Positions 1-8,824 of a stretch of DNA of 13,869 bases are shown piece by piece. The stretch covers positions 1 through 13,869 of the forward strand of contig CAYTPY010000054.1 of NCBI GenBank assembly GCA_964439725.1. Reading direction: 5' to 3'. The translations under genes were made by a program, and so were the position numbers. Each line of letters opens with the position of its first letter. Positions within the stretch are counted from its first letter, which is position 1. The notes under the pieces were generated by a model. That model was not told where the DNA came from. It did not search any database and saw nothing but the letters and a program-made list of their open reading frames with translations. The DNA comes from Croceibacterium_A sp964439725. GTDB lineage: Bacteria; Pseudomonadota; Alphaproteobacteria; Sphingomonadales; Sphingomonadaceae.

Positions 1-2
1 TG

Positions 3-905
3 CTCGAAAGCGGCGACACGCTGCTGATGACCGACAACGCCTATGAGCCGAGCCGGGCAATGGCGAAGAACCTTCTCGCGCCGCTCGGCATCGAGACCCG
101 CTTCTTCGACCCGCTCGACCTCGACGGATTTCCGGCGCACTTCGATCCGAAAGTCCGCGCCGTCCTGCTCGAAAGCCCGGGCAGCCTGACGATGGAAGTC
201 AGCGACATCCCTGCCCTCGCCGCCATCGCCCGCGAACACGGCGCCGTCTCGCTGCTCGACAACACCTGGGCCACCGCGCTCGGCTTCCCGGCGCTCGAAC
301 GCGGCTGCGACGTGTCGATCATGTCGCTGACCAAGCACGTCGGCGGCCATTCGGACCTGATGATGGGCTCGGTCTCGGCGGGCGAGGAACTCTACGCAAA
401 GCTCCGCGCCAAGAGCCAGGCGCTCGGCCAGGTCGTCTCGCCCGATGATGCCGCGCTGGCGCTGCGCGGCGTTCGCACGATGGGCGTGCGGCTGGAGCGC
501 GAGAGCGCCAGCGCGCTGCGCGTCGCCGAATGGCTCGCCGGCCGTCCCGAAGTCGCGCACGTGCTCTGCCCGATGCTCCCCAGCGCACCGGGGCACGCGC
601 TGTGGCGCCGCGACTTCACCGGCGGCTGCGGCCTGTTCAGCTTCGTGCTCAAGGGCTCCAGCCCATCCGCCCGCGCCCGGCTGATCGACGCGCTCGAGCT
701 GTTCGGCATCGGCTATAGCTGGGGCGGGTTCGAGAGCCTCGCGATCCCCTTCGATCCCGGCCGCGCCCGCACCGCCACGCCTTGGCCCCCCGCCGCCTGG
801 GATCCGCAGGACCGCCTCGGCATCCGCCTCTCGATCGGCCTCGAGGACCCCGACGACCTGATCGCCGACCTCGAAGCCGGCTTTGCCGCGATGGCCGCCG
901 GATGA
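3..905 (+). CDS. metC: Cystathionine beta-lyase, 5'-truncated by window edge
   Basis: This is a PLP-dependent enzyme of the Cys/Met metabolism family, predicted to cleave cystathionine to homocysteine, pyruvate and ammonia in cytosolic methionine synthesis. The frame is open from position 3, so the true start lies before the window; the ATG at 27 is internal, because family-like sequence (LESGDTLL) precedes it. About 300 C-terminal residues are present. The PLP-binding lysine is in the motif SLTKHVGGHSD, with the Lys codon at 333-335. The cofactor-ring aspartate is in LLDNTWAT (Asp codon at 258-260). The motif around the lysine and the phrase SWGGFESL favour cystathionine beta-lyase over gamma-synthase, but the lyase and synthase subgroups are hard to separate by eye. 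The stop codon overlaps the start of the channel gene (ATGA at 902-905), so the two are probably translationally coupled. Confidence 0.9.
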   Translation, partial: LESGDTLLMTDNAYEPSRAMAKNLLAPLGIETRFFDPLDLDGFPAHFDPKVRAVLLESPGSLTMEVSDIPALAAIAREHGAVSLLDNTWATALGFPALERGCDVSIMSLTKHVGGHSDLMMGSVSAGEELYAKLRAKSQALGQVVSPDDAALALRGVRTMGVRLERESASALRVAEWLAGRPEVAHVLCPMLPSAPGHALWRRDFTGGCGLFSFVLKGSSPSARARLIDALELFGIGYSWGGFESLAIPFDPGRARTATPWPPAAWDPQDRLGIRLSIGLEDPDDLIADLEAGFAAMAAG

Positions 906-1858
906 GCGCCGCCTCGGCCATAGTCGACGGGATCGAGCCGGGCAGCGAGCTCTGGGCGGTCGTCTACACGCTCGATTCCTGGGGCTTCTCGCTGTTCGAG
1001 ACGCGCATTTCGGTCTGGACCATCCTGATGGCGCTCGCGGTGCTGGCCGCTGCGCTCCTGCTCGCCCGCCTGACGATCAAGCTCGCCTGCTGGCTGATCG
1101 GCAAAGTCCAGGGGCTCGACACCACCCAGCGCCTCCTCACTCAGAAGCTGGTCTCGATCGTCGTCTGGGTCCTCACCTTCCTCCTGACGATCGACGTCCT
1201 CGGCATCGACCTCACCGCGCTCGCGGTGTTCTCCGGCGCGCTCGGCCTCGCGCTCGGCTTCGGGCTGCAGAAGACGTTCGGCAACCTCCTCGCCGGCATC
1301 ATCCTGCTGATGGACCGCTCGATCAAGCCGGGCGACGTCATCGCGGTCAACGACGGGATCAGCAACACCGTCGGCCAGGTGAAGAAGATCGGCCTGCGCG
1401 CCGTTTCCGTCACCACCCGCGACAAGAAGGAATACCTGATCCCGAACGAGAACCTGATGATCAATCAGGTCGAAAACTGGTCGTTCAGCTCGCGCGAGGT
1501 GCGCATCCGCGTGCCGCTGACCGTCGCGCCCAACGCCGATCTCAGGCTGGCCGAGCGCCTGATGCTCGAAGCCGCCCGGGGCACCGCGCGGGTGCTGGAT
1601 ACGCCGCCGGCGGCGGTCTGGCTCCTCGAGCTCAGCGAAGTGGGCGCCAAGTTCGAGATCCGGGTGTGGATCAACGATCCGGAAGAAGGTCTCGCCAACG
1701 TCCGCTCCGACGTCCTTAAGCGCGCCTGGGAGCTGTTCCAGGAGCACGGCGTCCGCCTGCCCAACCGCGCCCTGCGCGAAGTGGAGCTGCGCGACGGCGC
1801 GGCGCTGCGCGAATGGCTTGCCGCCGCGCCCGTCCGGCCGGACAGCCCGGCCACCTAA
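902..1858 (+). CDS. Small-conductance mechanosensitive channel, MscS family
   Basis: Predicted inner-membrane channel of 318 residues that opens under membrane tension to release solutes during hypo-osmotic shock. Three hydrophobic segments are visible, at about residues 38-66, 83-101 and 106-138. The third is the Gly/Ala-rich pore helix (SGALGLALGFGLQKTFGNLL) and runs into the family motif DRSIKPGDVI. The soluble beta domain follows, with the motif YLIPNENLMINQVENWS at about 178-194, then an alpha/beta C-terminal domain. The length is close to E. coli MscS (about 286 residues), so this is a minimal MscS and not a large MscK/MscM type. I chose the ATG at 902, which overlaps the metC stop. The longer reading frame from 782 would add a 40-residue Arg/Pro-rich leader that is only the shifted reading of metC. 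Confidence 0.92.
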   Translation: MSAASAIVDGIEPGSELWAVVYTLDSWGFSLFETRISVWTILMALAVLAAALLLARLTIKLACWLIGKVQGLDTTQRLLTQKLVSIVVWVLTFLLTIDVLGIDLTALAVFSGALGLALGFGLQKTFGNLLAGIILLMDRSIKPGDVIAVNDGISNTVGQVKKIGLRAVSVTTRDKKEYLIPNENLMINQVENWSFSSREVRIRVPLTVAPNADLRLAERLMLEAARGTARVLDTPPAAVWLLELSEVGAKFEIRVWINDPEEGLANVRSDVLKRAWELFQEHGVRLPNRALREVELRDGAALREWLAAAPVRPDSPAT

Positions 1859-1892
1859 AGCTCTCCTAACCACCCGCCAACGCATTATCGCT

Positions 1893-1905
1893 GGCGCCGG
1901 GCGCC
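1893..1905 (+). terminator. Weak GC hairpin between mscS-type gene and cobA
   Basis: A 5-base stem (GGCGC / GCGCC) with loop CGG lies in the 69-base gap between the channel gene and cobA. No T-tract follows, so a function as a terminator is uncertain. No convincing -35/-10 pair for the cys operon was found in the same gap. Confidence 0.2.
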
Positions 1906-1927
1906 CCTGCCCGCCACATGCGCAGCC

Positions 1928-2686
1928 ATGGTCAAATTGGGCACAGTCTACCTCGTCGGGGCGGGACCGGGCGATCCGGACCTCCTGACCGTGCGCGCCG
2001 CCAGGCTGCTCGCGGAAGCGGGGCTGATCGTGCACGACGGCCTCGTCGATCCGGCGATCCTGGCGCTGGCCGGCGCAAATGCCGAGCTCGTCTCGGTCGC
2101 CAAGAGCCGCGCCCGCCACACCCTGCCGCAGCACGAGATCAACGCCCTGCTGGTTCGCGAAGCGCTCGCCGGACGCGACGTCGTGCGCCTCAAGGGCGGC
2201 GATCCGCTGGTCTTCGGCCGCGGCGGGGAGGAAGCCGAAGCCTGCCGCGCCGCCGGCGTTCCGGTGGAGATCGTGCCCGGCGTGACTTCCGCGCTCGGCG
2301 CCGCCGCCGCCGCGCAGATCCCGCTGACCCACCGCGACGCTGCCAGCATCGTCAGCTTCGTGGCCGGTCAGTGCAAGGGCCTGGCCGAGCAGAACTGGGC
2401 CGGCCTCGCCGGCGCGGGTCGCACGCTGGTGATCTACATGGGCGTCAAGACCGCGCCGCAGATCGCCGAGAAGCTGATCGCCGATGGGCTTTCGCCGGAA
2501 GTACCGGTGGCGGTGGTCGAGAATGCCGCCCGCGCCCGGATGCGCGTGCTGCGCGGCTCGCTTGCCGCCTTGCCCGCGCTGGTCGAAACGCAGCGGGTCA
2601 GGAGCCCCGCCCTCATCATCATCGGCGACGTCACCGCGCGCAATGACGCGGCGCTCGCCCAACTCGCGCTGGAGGCGCATCCGTGA
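1928..2686 (+). CDS. cobA: Uroporphyrinogen-III C-methyltransferase (SUMT)
   Basis: SAM-dependent enzyme of 252 residues that methylates uroporphyrinogen III at C2 and C7 to give precorrin-2, the branch point to siroheme and cobalamin. Family motifs are all present: GAGPGDP at residues 11-17, RLKGGDPLVFGRGGEE at 87-102, VPGVTSA at 116-122, and THRD at 134-137. The protein lacks the N-terminal NAD dehydrogenase/ferrochelatase domain of E. coli CysG, so it makes precorrin-2 only; oxidation and iron insertion must be done by another protein. Its position as first gene of a cys operon argues that its main job is siroheme supply for the CysI encoded downstream. The start ATG at 1928 has no clear Shine-Dalgarno site. 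The stop overlaps the GTG of the next gene (GTGA at 2683-2686). Confidence 0.93.
   Translation: MVKLGTVYLVGAGPGDPDLLTVRAARLLAEAGLIVHDGLVDPAILALAGANAELVSVAKSRARHTLPQHEINALLVREALAGRDVVRLKGGDPLVFGRGGEEAEACRAAGVPVEIVPGVTSALGAAAAAQIPLTHRDAASIVSFVAGQCKGLAEQNWAGLAGAGRTLVIYMGVKTAPQIAEKLIADGLSPEVPVAVVENAARARMRVLRGSLAALPALVETQRVRSPALIIIGDVTARNDAALAQLALEAHP
2671..2675 (+). promoter_or_regulatory. Ribosome binding site for the DUF2849 gene
   Basis: GGAGG inside the 3' end of cobA, 7 bases before the GTG at 2683. It supports GTG as the start codon and independent re-initiation at the overlapping junction. Confidence 0.75.
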
Positions 2687-2984
2687 AGATTTTGACTGGC
2701 AACGACTTGAAGAACGGCCGCGTGGTCTGGTGGGACGGCCAGGGTTGGTCCATCCATGTCGAGGACGCTGCGGACGTCGGCGACCAGGCCGACGCCATCC
2801 TCGCCCGCGAGGATGCCGCCTGCCGTGTCAACGGCGGCTATGCGATCGAAGCCGAACCCGATCCTGCCGGCCGCGGTGTGCGCCCTGCGCATATCAAGGA
2901 CCGCATCCGCGCCTACGGCCCTACCGTGCGCCCCGACCTGACTTTGAAGCCGGCCGATCCGAACGCCGGAACCTGGGTGATCTG

Positions 2985-2985
<1 letters not shown>
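2683..2985 (+). CDS. DUF2849 domain protein of the sulfite-reduction operon
   Basis: Small, probably cytosolic protein of 100 residues, without a signal peptide or membrane segment. I recognise it as the DUF2849 family from the start KILTGNDLKNGRVVWWDG and from its position just before cysI. It has a Trp-rich N-terminal half (VVWWDGQGWS at residues 14-23), a single Cys (residue 46) and a short conserved tail. It starts with GTG overlapping the cobA stop and ends in TGATG, sharing one base with the cysI start, so its output is locked to both neighbours. The biochemical function is not known to me. The constant placement between cobA and cysI suggests a role in maturing, or delivering cofactor or electrons to, sulfite reductase, but this is inference from context only. 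Confidence 0.88.
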
Positions 2986-4611
<1,626 letters not shown>

Positions 4612-4619
<8 letters not shown>

Positions 4620-5148
4620 TCCAACTTCTCCCCTCCCGCACGCGGGAGCGGCCGGAGGTGGGCCCGATCGCGCCACCTCCCAGACATCCGCCGTTACTCC
4701 CACGCAAGTGGGCAACACGCTGCGCTTTCGCGACGATCCGGTTCCGGACGAGCCGGCGGTCAGCCTCGATGCGTTCCTCGACCAGTCGAACGCTAACTCG
4801 GTCAGGCTCGAGGCGGGTGACGACGTACGCCTTCTCGGGCCGGTCCTCGAACGCGTGCGCCTGGTGGAAATCGACTTTCCCAAGTTCCGCGACGGCCGCG
4901 GCTTCTCCAGCGCCCGCATCCTTCGCGAGATGGGCTACAAGGGCGAGATCAAGGCCACCGGTGACGTGCTGGTGGATCTCGTCTGGTTCATGCGCCGCTG
5001 CGGCTTCGACAGCTTCGCGCCTGACGTGCCGCTGAACCTCGAAGACGTCCTGGCGTCGCTCGATCGCTATCCGCACGTCTACCAGGAAGCGGCCGACGAC
5101 GCCGTGCCGATCTGGAAGCTGCGCCATCCGGAACTGCAGAATGGCTAG
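4612..5148 (+). CDS. DUF934 protein of the cys operon, with repeat-derived N-terminus
   Basis: Protein of 178 residues; the DUF934 family core runs from about residue 36 (TLRFRDDP) to 172. Recognisable stretches are FPKFRDGRGFSSARILRE (89-106), GDVLVDLVWFMRRCGFDSF (117-135) and VPIWKLRH near the end. It has one Cys (C130) and no signal peptide. Function is unproven; genes of this family lie beside cysI or cysH in many proteobacteria, which points to an accessory role in sulfite or APS reduction. The gene overlaps cysI by 8 bases and cysH by 8 bases. Residues about 5-33 (rich in Pro, Gly, Ala, Thr, Ser) are encoded by a three-hairpin repeat and look unrelated to the family core. The GTG at 4708 (V33) would give a 146-residue protein of ordinary family shape, but it has no ribosome binding site. 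Confidence 0.9.
4628..4713. repeat. Palindromic GC-rich repeat inserted in the DUF934 gene
   Basis: Three adjacent perfect inverted repeats are packed into about 80 bases. The first is CTCCCGC-AC-GCGGGAG (4633-4648). The second is GGAGGTGG (4654-4661) with CCACCTCC (4673-4680) around an 11-base loop. The third is CCCAC-GCAA-GTGGG (4699-4712). The CTCCC...CGGGAG...GGTGGG pattern resembles short intergenic repeats that I associate with sphingomonad genomes (recall, not searched). Here the element lies in frame within the first 35 codons of a gene. Outer limits are approximate. No other copy was seen in the window. Confidence 0.65.
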
Positions 5149-5929
5149 TCGCGCCGTCGATATCATCGATACCGGCCCCAGCTTCACTCAGGCGGATGCC
5201 GACGCGCTCAACGCCCGCTTCGCCGGCGTCGACGTGGGCACGATGCTGCGCGAAATCTTCGCGGAAGGAATGCTGGGCCGCGTCGCGGTGGTATCGTCGT
5301 TCGGCACCGAAAGCGCCGTACTGCTTCACCTCGTCGCGACTGCGGACCCCGCCGTACCGGTGATCTTCGTCGACACGCTGAAGATGTTCCCGGAAACGCT
5401 GGAATACCGCGATACGCTCACTCGCCAGTTCGGGCTGGTCAACTCGTCGGTGGTGCAACCGGAACCAGCGGTACTCGCCGCCAAGGACGAGGCCGGCCTG
5501 CGCTGGTCGTGGGATCCGGACGGCTGCTGCGAAATCCGCAAGGTCGAACCGCTCAAGCGCGCCAAACAGGGCCTCGACGCCTGGATCTCGGGCCGCAAGG
5601 CGTTCCAGTCGGTCACGCGCCAGAACCTGCCGCGCTTCGAGATCGAGGACGGCCGGCTCAAGATCAACCCGCTGGGCGACTGGACCAAGGCCGATCTCGA
5701 CGCCTATTTCGACGCGCACGACCTGCCGCGCCACCCGCTGGAGGCCCAAGGCTATCTTTCGGTCGGCTGCGCCCCCTGCACCACCACGGTCAAGCCGGGC
5801 GAAGACCCGCGCGCGGGCCGCTGGCGCGGCTGGGACAAAGTCGAATGCGGCATCCACTCGCCGAACAACCCGGACAACAACACGGCCAGCGACGACGACC
5901 TGCCCCCAGGCTACGAACCGGCGTTCTAG
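5141..5929 (+). CDS. cysH: Adenylylsulfate (APS-type) reductase
   Basis: Thioredoxin-dependent reductase of 262 residues that converts activated sulfate (APS, possibly also PAPS) to sulfite. The nucleotide-binding loop is SSFGTES (52-58). The cysteine pairs C129-C130 (DGCCEIRKVEPL) and C210/C213 (GCAPC) are the 4Fe-4S ligands that define the bacterial APS-reductase subgroup and are absent from the E. coli PAPS reductase. The catalytic cysteine is C236 in ECGIH. The sulfite it forms is the substrate of the CysI encoded upstream. The start ATG at 5141 overlaps the DUF934 stop by 8 bases. No sulfate-activating genes (cysD, cysN, cysC) are in the window. The stop lies 3 bases from the stop of the convergent epimerase gene, leaving no room for a separate terminator. 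Confidence 0.94.
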   Translation: MASRAVDIIDTGPSFTQADADALNARFAGVDVGTMLREIFAEGMLGRVAVVSSFGTESAVLLHLVATADPAVPVIFVDTLKMFPETLEYRDTLTRQFGLVNSSVVQPEPAVLAAKDEAGLRWSWDPDGCCEIRKVEPLKRAKQGLDAWISGRKAFQSVTRQNLPRFEIEDGRLKINPLGDWTKADLDAYFDAHDLPRHPLEAQGYLSVGCAPCTTTVKPGEDPRAGRWRGWDKVECGIHSPNNPDNNTASDDDLPPGYEPAF

Positions 5930-5932
5930 GCT

Positions 5933-6859
5933 TCAGAGCCAGCCCTGCTGCCGGTACCAGCGCGCGGTTTGGGTGAGGCCGGACCCGGTCTCGATCTCGG
6001 CACGCCACAGCTCCGCCGGCGGGGCCCTGTCGGGGCTGCTGACCCAGTCCGGGTGGCACATGTAGCCGACCCGGTCCGGCGTCAGCTTGGCGCCTCCCTT
6101 GCGGACCCGGCAATCGAGCCATGACGCGGCCTGCATCAACCGCTTCGGGGTCGCCGGCGCCCAGACCGGCCGCCCCACGGCAGAGCCGATCGCTTGGGCC
6201 AGCTCGCGGTGGCTCCATCCGCCCGGCCGCCCGTCGTCGGGCTCCAGGACCGCCTCCGACAGCCCGGAGCCGCCCGGAACCAGATCCAGCAGCAGCCTTG
6301 CCAGATCATCGACGTGGACGATCGACGCCCGGCCCGGTGGCGGCATCGGCACCACGCCCCATCGCGCTGCCTTGAACAGCTCGAGGATTTCTCGGTCGCG
6401 CGGGCCGTAGATCGCCGGCGGGCGGACGGTGGTCCAGTCGAGCCCGCTGGCCCGCACTACCTCCTCGGCATCGCGTTTGGACTGGCCGTAGCGCGACAAT
6501 CCGGGCTCACGCGCCGCGAGCGAGGAAACGAACACGAACCGCCGCACGCCGGCTTCGCGCGCCGCCTGCACCAGTTCATCGGTACCTTGCACATTGCCGA
6601 GGTGAAAACCCGTGGGATCGGGCGTGTTGACCACCCCGGCGATGTGCAGCACCGCTTGCGCACCGGCGACGAGCGCCCGCAGCGCGGCCTTGTCGGCAAG
6701 ATCGCCCCGCACCCATTCGACGCCGTCGCACGGTGTCTGCTCGCGCCGCGCCAGCGCTTTGAGCAGGGTGCCGCGGCGGCATGCTTCCTCGACCACGGCT
6801 TGGCCGACGAAGCCGGTGGCTCCGGTGACCGCAATCGGCCCCGCGCCTTCTGCCGTCAA
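5933..6859 (-). CDS. NAD(P)-dependent epimerase/dehydratase (extended SDR)
   Basis: Protein of 308 residues with an N-terminal Rossmann fold. The dinucleotide loop is TGATGFVG (12-19). Also seen are an acidic turn with GDLAD (52-56), the catalytic serine in VSS (111-113), and the YxxxK pair Y124/K128 in YGQSK. This order marks an extended short-chain dehydrogenase, related to the NDUFA9-like or sugar-epimerase groups; the substrate cannot be told from sequence. The frame has no ATG at its beginning. The best start is TTG at 6859, which overlaps the proB stop as TTGA, so translation is probably coupled to proB. A missing Shine-Dalgarno site fits that. It converges with cysH, with 3 bases between the two stops. 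Confidence 0.85.
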   Translation of the reverse strand: MTAEGAGPIAVTGATGFVGQAVVEEACRRGTLLKALARREQTPCDGVEWVRGDLADKAALRALVAGAQAVLHIAGVVNTPDPTGFHLGNVQGTDELVQAAREAGVRRFVFVSSLAAREPGLSRYGQSKRDAEEVVRASGLDWTTVRPPAIYGPRDREILELFKAARWGVVPMPPPGRASIVHVDDLARLLLDLVPGGSGLSEAVLEPDDGRPGGWSHRELAQAIGSAVGRPVWAPATPKRLMQAASWLDCRVRKGGAKLTPDRVGYMCHPDWVSSPDRAPPAELWRAEIETGSGLTQTARWYRQQGWL

Positions 6860-7992
6860 AGCAGCACCAGCTGGTTGCGGTGGATCACCGCCGAGCGCGG
6901 GGCATAGCCGAGCAAGTCCGCATGCTCCTCGCTGCGCCTGCCCTTGATCAGCTCGATTTCGGCCAGGTCGTACTCCGCCAGGCCCTGGGCCAGTGCCTTG
7001 CCGCTCTCGTCGCGCACTCCCACGGGGTCGCCGCGCGAGAAATCGCCTTCGACAGTGATGATGCCGCTCGCCAGCAGGCTCTTGCCGTTGAGCAGCGCGC
7101 CGGCGCAGCCGGCATCGATCGTCAGCGTGCCCTTGAGCCGCTGCCGCCCGCCGAGCCAGGCCTTGCGCGCTCGGTCGCGCCGGGTCGGCAGGAACAGCGT
7201 GCCGGTATCGCTCGCCACCGCCCGCTCCAGTGGCCGCTTATGCGTGCCGTTGACGATCGCCAGGGTGATGCCGGCGCGGGTCGCGATCTCGGCCGCCTGC
7301 AGCTTGGAGCGCATCCCGCCGGACCCCAGCCCGGACCCCGAGCTGCCGCTCGCCATCGCGTGCACGGCTTCGGTCACTTCCTCGACCTGTGGGAGCAGCC
7401 GGGCCCCGGCCTCGCGCGGGTCGCGGTCATAGAGCCCGTCGACGTCCGACAGCAGCACCACGGCTTGCGCCTGCGCCGCCTGCGCCACCCGCGCCGCCAG
7501 CCGGTCGTTGTCGCCGAAGCGGATTTCCGCGGTGGCGACGGAATCGTTCTCGTTGATCACCGGCACCGCGCCCGCCCCCAGCAGCCGCCCGAGCGTCGCC
7601 GCGGCATTGAGGTAGCGGCGCCGGTCCTCGAGATCCTCCAGCGTCAGCAACAGTTGCGCCGCGGTCAGGCCATGTTCGGCCAGGAGCTCGCTCCACAGCC
7701 CAGCCAGCGCAATCTGGCCCACCGCCGCCGCCGCCTGGGCATCGGCGAGCGATCCGCGCCCGCCTTTGGCCAGCCCCAGCTTCGCCGCGCCCAGCGCAAT
7801 GGCGCCCGAACTGACGACGATGACCTGCTGGCCGCGCTGCACCGCTTCGGCGATCTCGCCCGCCAGCGTCGCCAGCCATTCGCGGTCCGGCTTGCCGTCG
7901 CCGCCGCCGAACAGCAGCGCTGACCCCACTTTGAACACCAAGCGGGGTGTTTCGGCGGTGTTCAGCAGGTCGATCAGACGCTTCATTGACAT
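6856..7992 (-). CDS. proB: Glutamate 5-kinase
   Basis: First enzyme of proline synthesis, phosphorylating L-glutamate with ATP to gamma-glutamyl phosphate. It is 378 residues, the normal length for the two-domain form. The amino-acid kinase domain shows FKVGSALL (20-27, K21), VIVVSSGAIALG (57-68), INENDSV (146-152), FGDNDRLAARVA (159-170), LLSDVDGLYDRDP (180-192) and GSGGMRSKLQAA (224-233). A C-terminal PUA domain covers about 280-370. Feedback inhibition by proline is a family property. The start is either ATG at 7992 or the ATG two codons inside; no strong ribosome binding site separates them. proA is not in the window. The downstream epimerase overlaps the stop, forming a two-gene unit. 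Confidence 0.94.
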   Translation of the reverse strand: MSMKRLIDLLNTAETPRLVFKVGSALLFGGGDGKPDREWLATLAGEIAEAVQRGQQVIVVSSGAIALGAAKLGLAKGGRGSLADAQAAAAVGQIALAGLWSELLAEHGLTAAQLLLTLEDLEDRRRYLNAAATLGRLLGAGAVPVINENDSVATAEIRFGDNDRLAARVAQAAQAQAVVLLSDVDGLYDRDPREAGARLLPQVEEVTEAVHAMASGSSGSGLGSGGMRSKLQAAEIATRAGITLAIVNGTHKRPLERAVASDTGTLFLPTRRDRARKAWLGGRQRLKGTLTIDAGCAGALLNGKSLLASGIITVEGDFSRGDPVGVRDESGKALAQGLAEYDLAEIELIKGRRSEEHADLLGYAPRSAVIHRNQLVLL

Positions 7993-8022
7993 GTCGGCTG
8001 CGCGTTAGACCCAGAACCGGTC

Positions 8023-8035
8023 GGGGCAAAGCCCC
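8023..8035 (-). terminator. GC hairpin between anbu and proB
   Basis: GGGGC-AAA-GCCCC lies in the 53-base gap after the anbu stop. On the minus strand it would form a 5-base stem at the 3' end of the Anbu operon transcript. No U-tract follows, so it may only attenuate or mark RNA processing; proB may be read through from upstream. Confidence 0.3.
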
Positions 8036-8045
8036 TTGCCGGCGC

Positions 8046-8789
8046 TCACTCGGGCTCGATCGAATAGTCCGGCAGCGAAAGGAAGGCGCTGCGCAGCGCG
8101 TCGCTCCAACTGTTTGAAATCGCGTCGAAATAGGGGTCGCCGTGCTCCATCCGCTTGGTGTGGAGCGGCTCGAAAGTGTCGCGCTTGATCACCATCAGGT
8201 CGAGCGGCAGCCCCACCGAAAGATTGGCCTTCAACGTCGAATCAAAACTCACCGTCAACAGCTTGACCGCATCCTCAAAACTCATCTGCCGGTCGTAGCC
8301 GCGGATCAAAATCGGGCGGCCGTACTTGGTTTCGCCGATCTGAAAGAACGGCGTATCCCAGCTCGCTTCGATGAAGTTGCCCTCGGGGTAGATCAGGAAC
8401 AGCCGCGGCTCCATCCCCTTGATCTGGCCGGCCACGATCAGCGAGGCGGTGAAGCGCCCTTTGCCGTGCATGCCGTTCTCGTCCTGCGTCTCCCGTACCG
8501 TCTGCCGCAGCAATCGGCCGGCTTCCGCCGCGACCTGGAACATGGTCGGCAGTTCCAGCAGCGAGTTGTGCCGATCGGGCGGCGCCTTAGTGCGCTCTTC
8601 CAGCTTGCTGATAACCGCCTGCGTGGTCGCCAGGTTGCCCGCGGTCATCAGCGATATGATCCGCTCGCCCGGCTTCGACCAATGGAACATCTTGCGGAAC
8701 ACGGAAATGTTGTCGACGCCCGAATTGGTCCGCGTGTCGCTCATCAACACGAGCCCTTCATCGAGCTTCATACCCACGCAATACGTCAT
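8046..8789 (-). CDS. Anbu, proteasome-type protease (ancestral beta subunit)
   Basis: Protein of 247 residues of the Ntn-hydrolase fold, family Anbu (bacterial proteasome homologue). After removal of Met1 the chain would begin with Thr, the proteasome-type nucleophile, and no propeptide is present. The matching residues D18 (LMSDTRTNSG) and K33 (FRKMF) are at the proteasome spacing (Asp17 and Lys32 of the mature chain). LMTAGNLATTQ (48-57) resembles the conserved Gly turn of beta subunits. Structures of homologues are known to be self-assembled rings or open helical turns without alpha subunits. Peptidase activity and substrates of the family are poorly established. AAGGA at 8799-8803 lies 9 bases before the ATG. 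This is the last gene of the ATP-grasp/alpha-E/transglutaminase/Anbu cassette, 35 bases after the transglutaminase stop. Confidence 0.93.
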   Translation of the reverse strand: MTYCVGMKLDEGLVLMSDTRTNSGVDNISVFRKMFHWSKPGERIISLMTAGNLATTQAVISKLEERTKAPPDRHNSLLELPTMFQVAAEAGRLLRQTVRETQDENGMHGKGRFTASLIVAGQIKGMEPRLFLIYPEGNFIEASWDTPFFQIGETKYGRPILIRGYDRQMSFEDAVKLLTVSFDSTLKANLSVGLPLDLMVIKRDTFEPLHTKRMEHGDPYFDAISNSWSDALRSAFLSLPDYSIEPE

Positions 8790-8824
8790 TCAAGCTAATC
8801 CTTCAGGCGGCCCGGCTCTCCCCC

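Noticed and set aside
1859..1927. Promoter for the cys operon, with CATTAT (1883-1888) as a -10 box
   Set aside because: No -35-like hexamer stands 16-18 bases upstream (GCTCTC is found there), and no regulator-type dyad was seen.
713..2680. Very long minus-strand open frame (655 codons) antisense to metC, mscS-type and cobA genes
   Set aside because: It is the antisense shadow of strongly biased high-GC genes. Its translation is rich in Arg, Gly, Ala, Asp and His without any family motif, while the plus strand carries clear metC, MscS and CobA motifs.
6880..7923. Plus-strand open frame of 347 codons opposite proB
   Set aside because: Codon-bias shadow of proB; no ribosome binding site or domain features.
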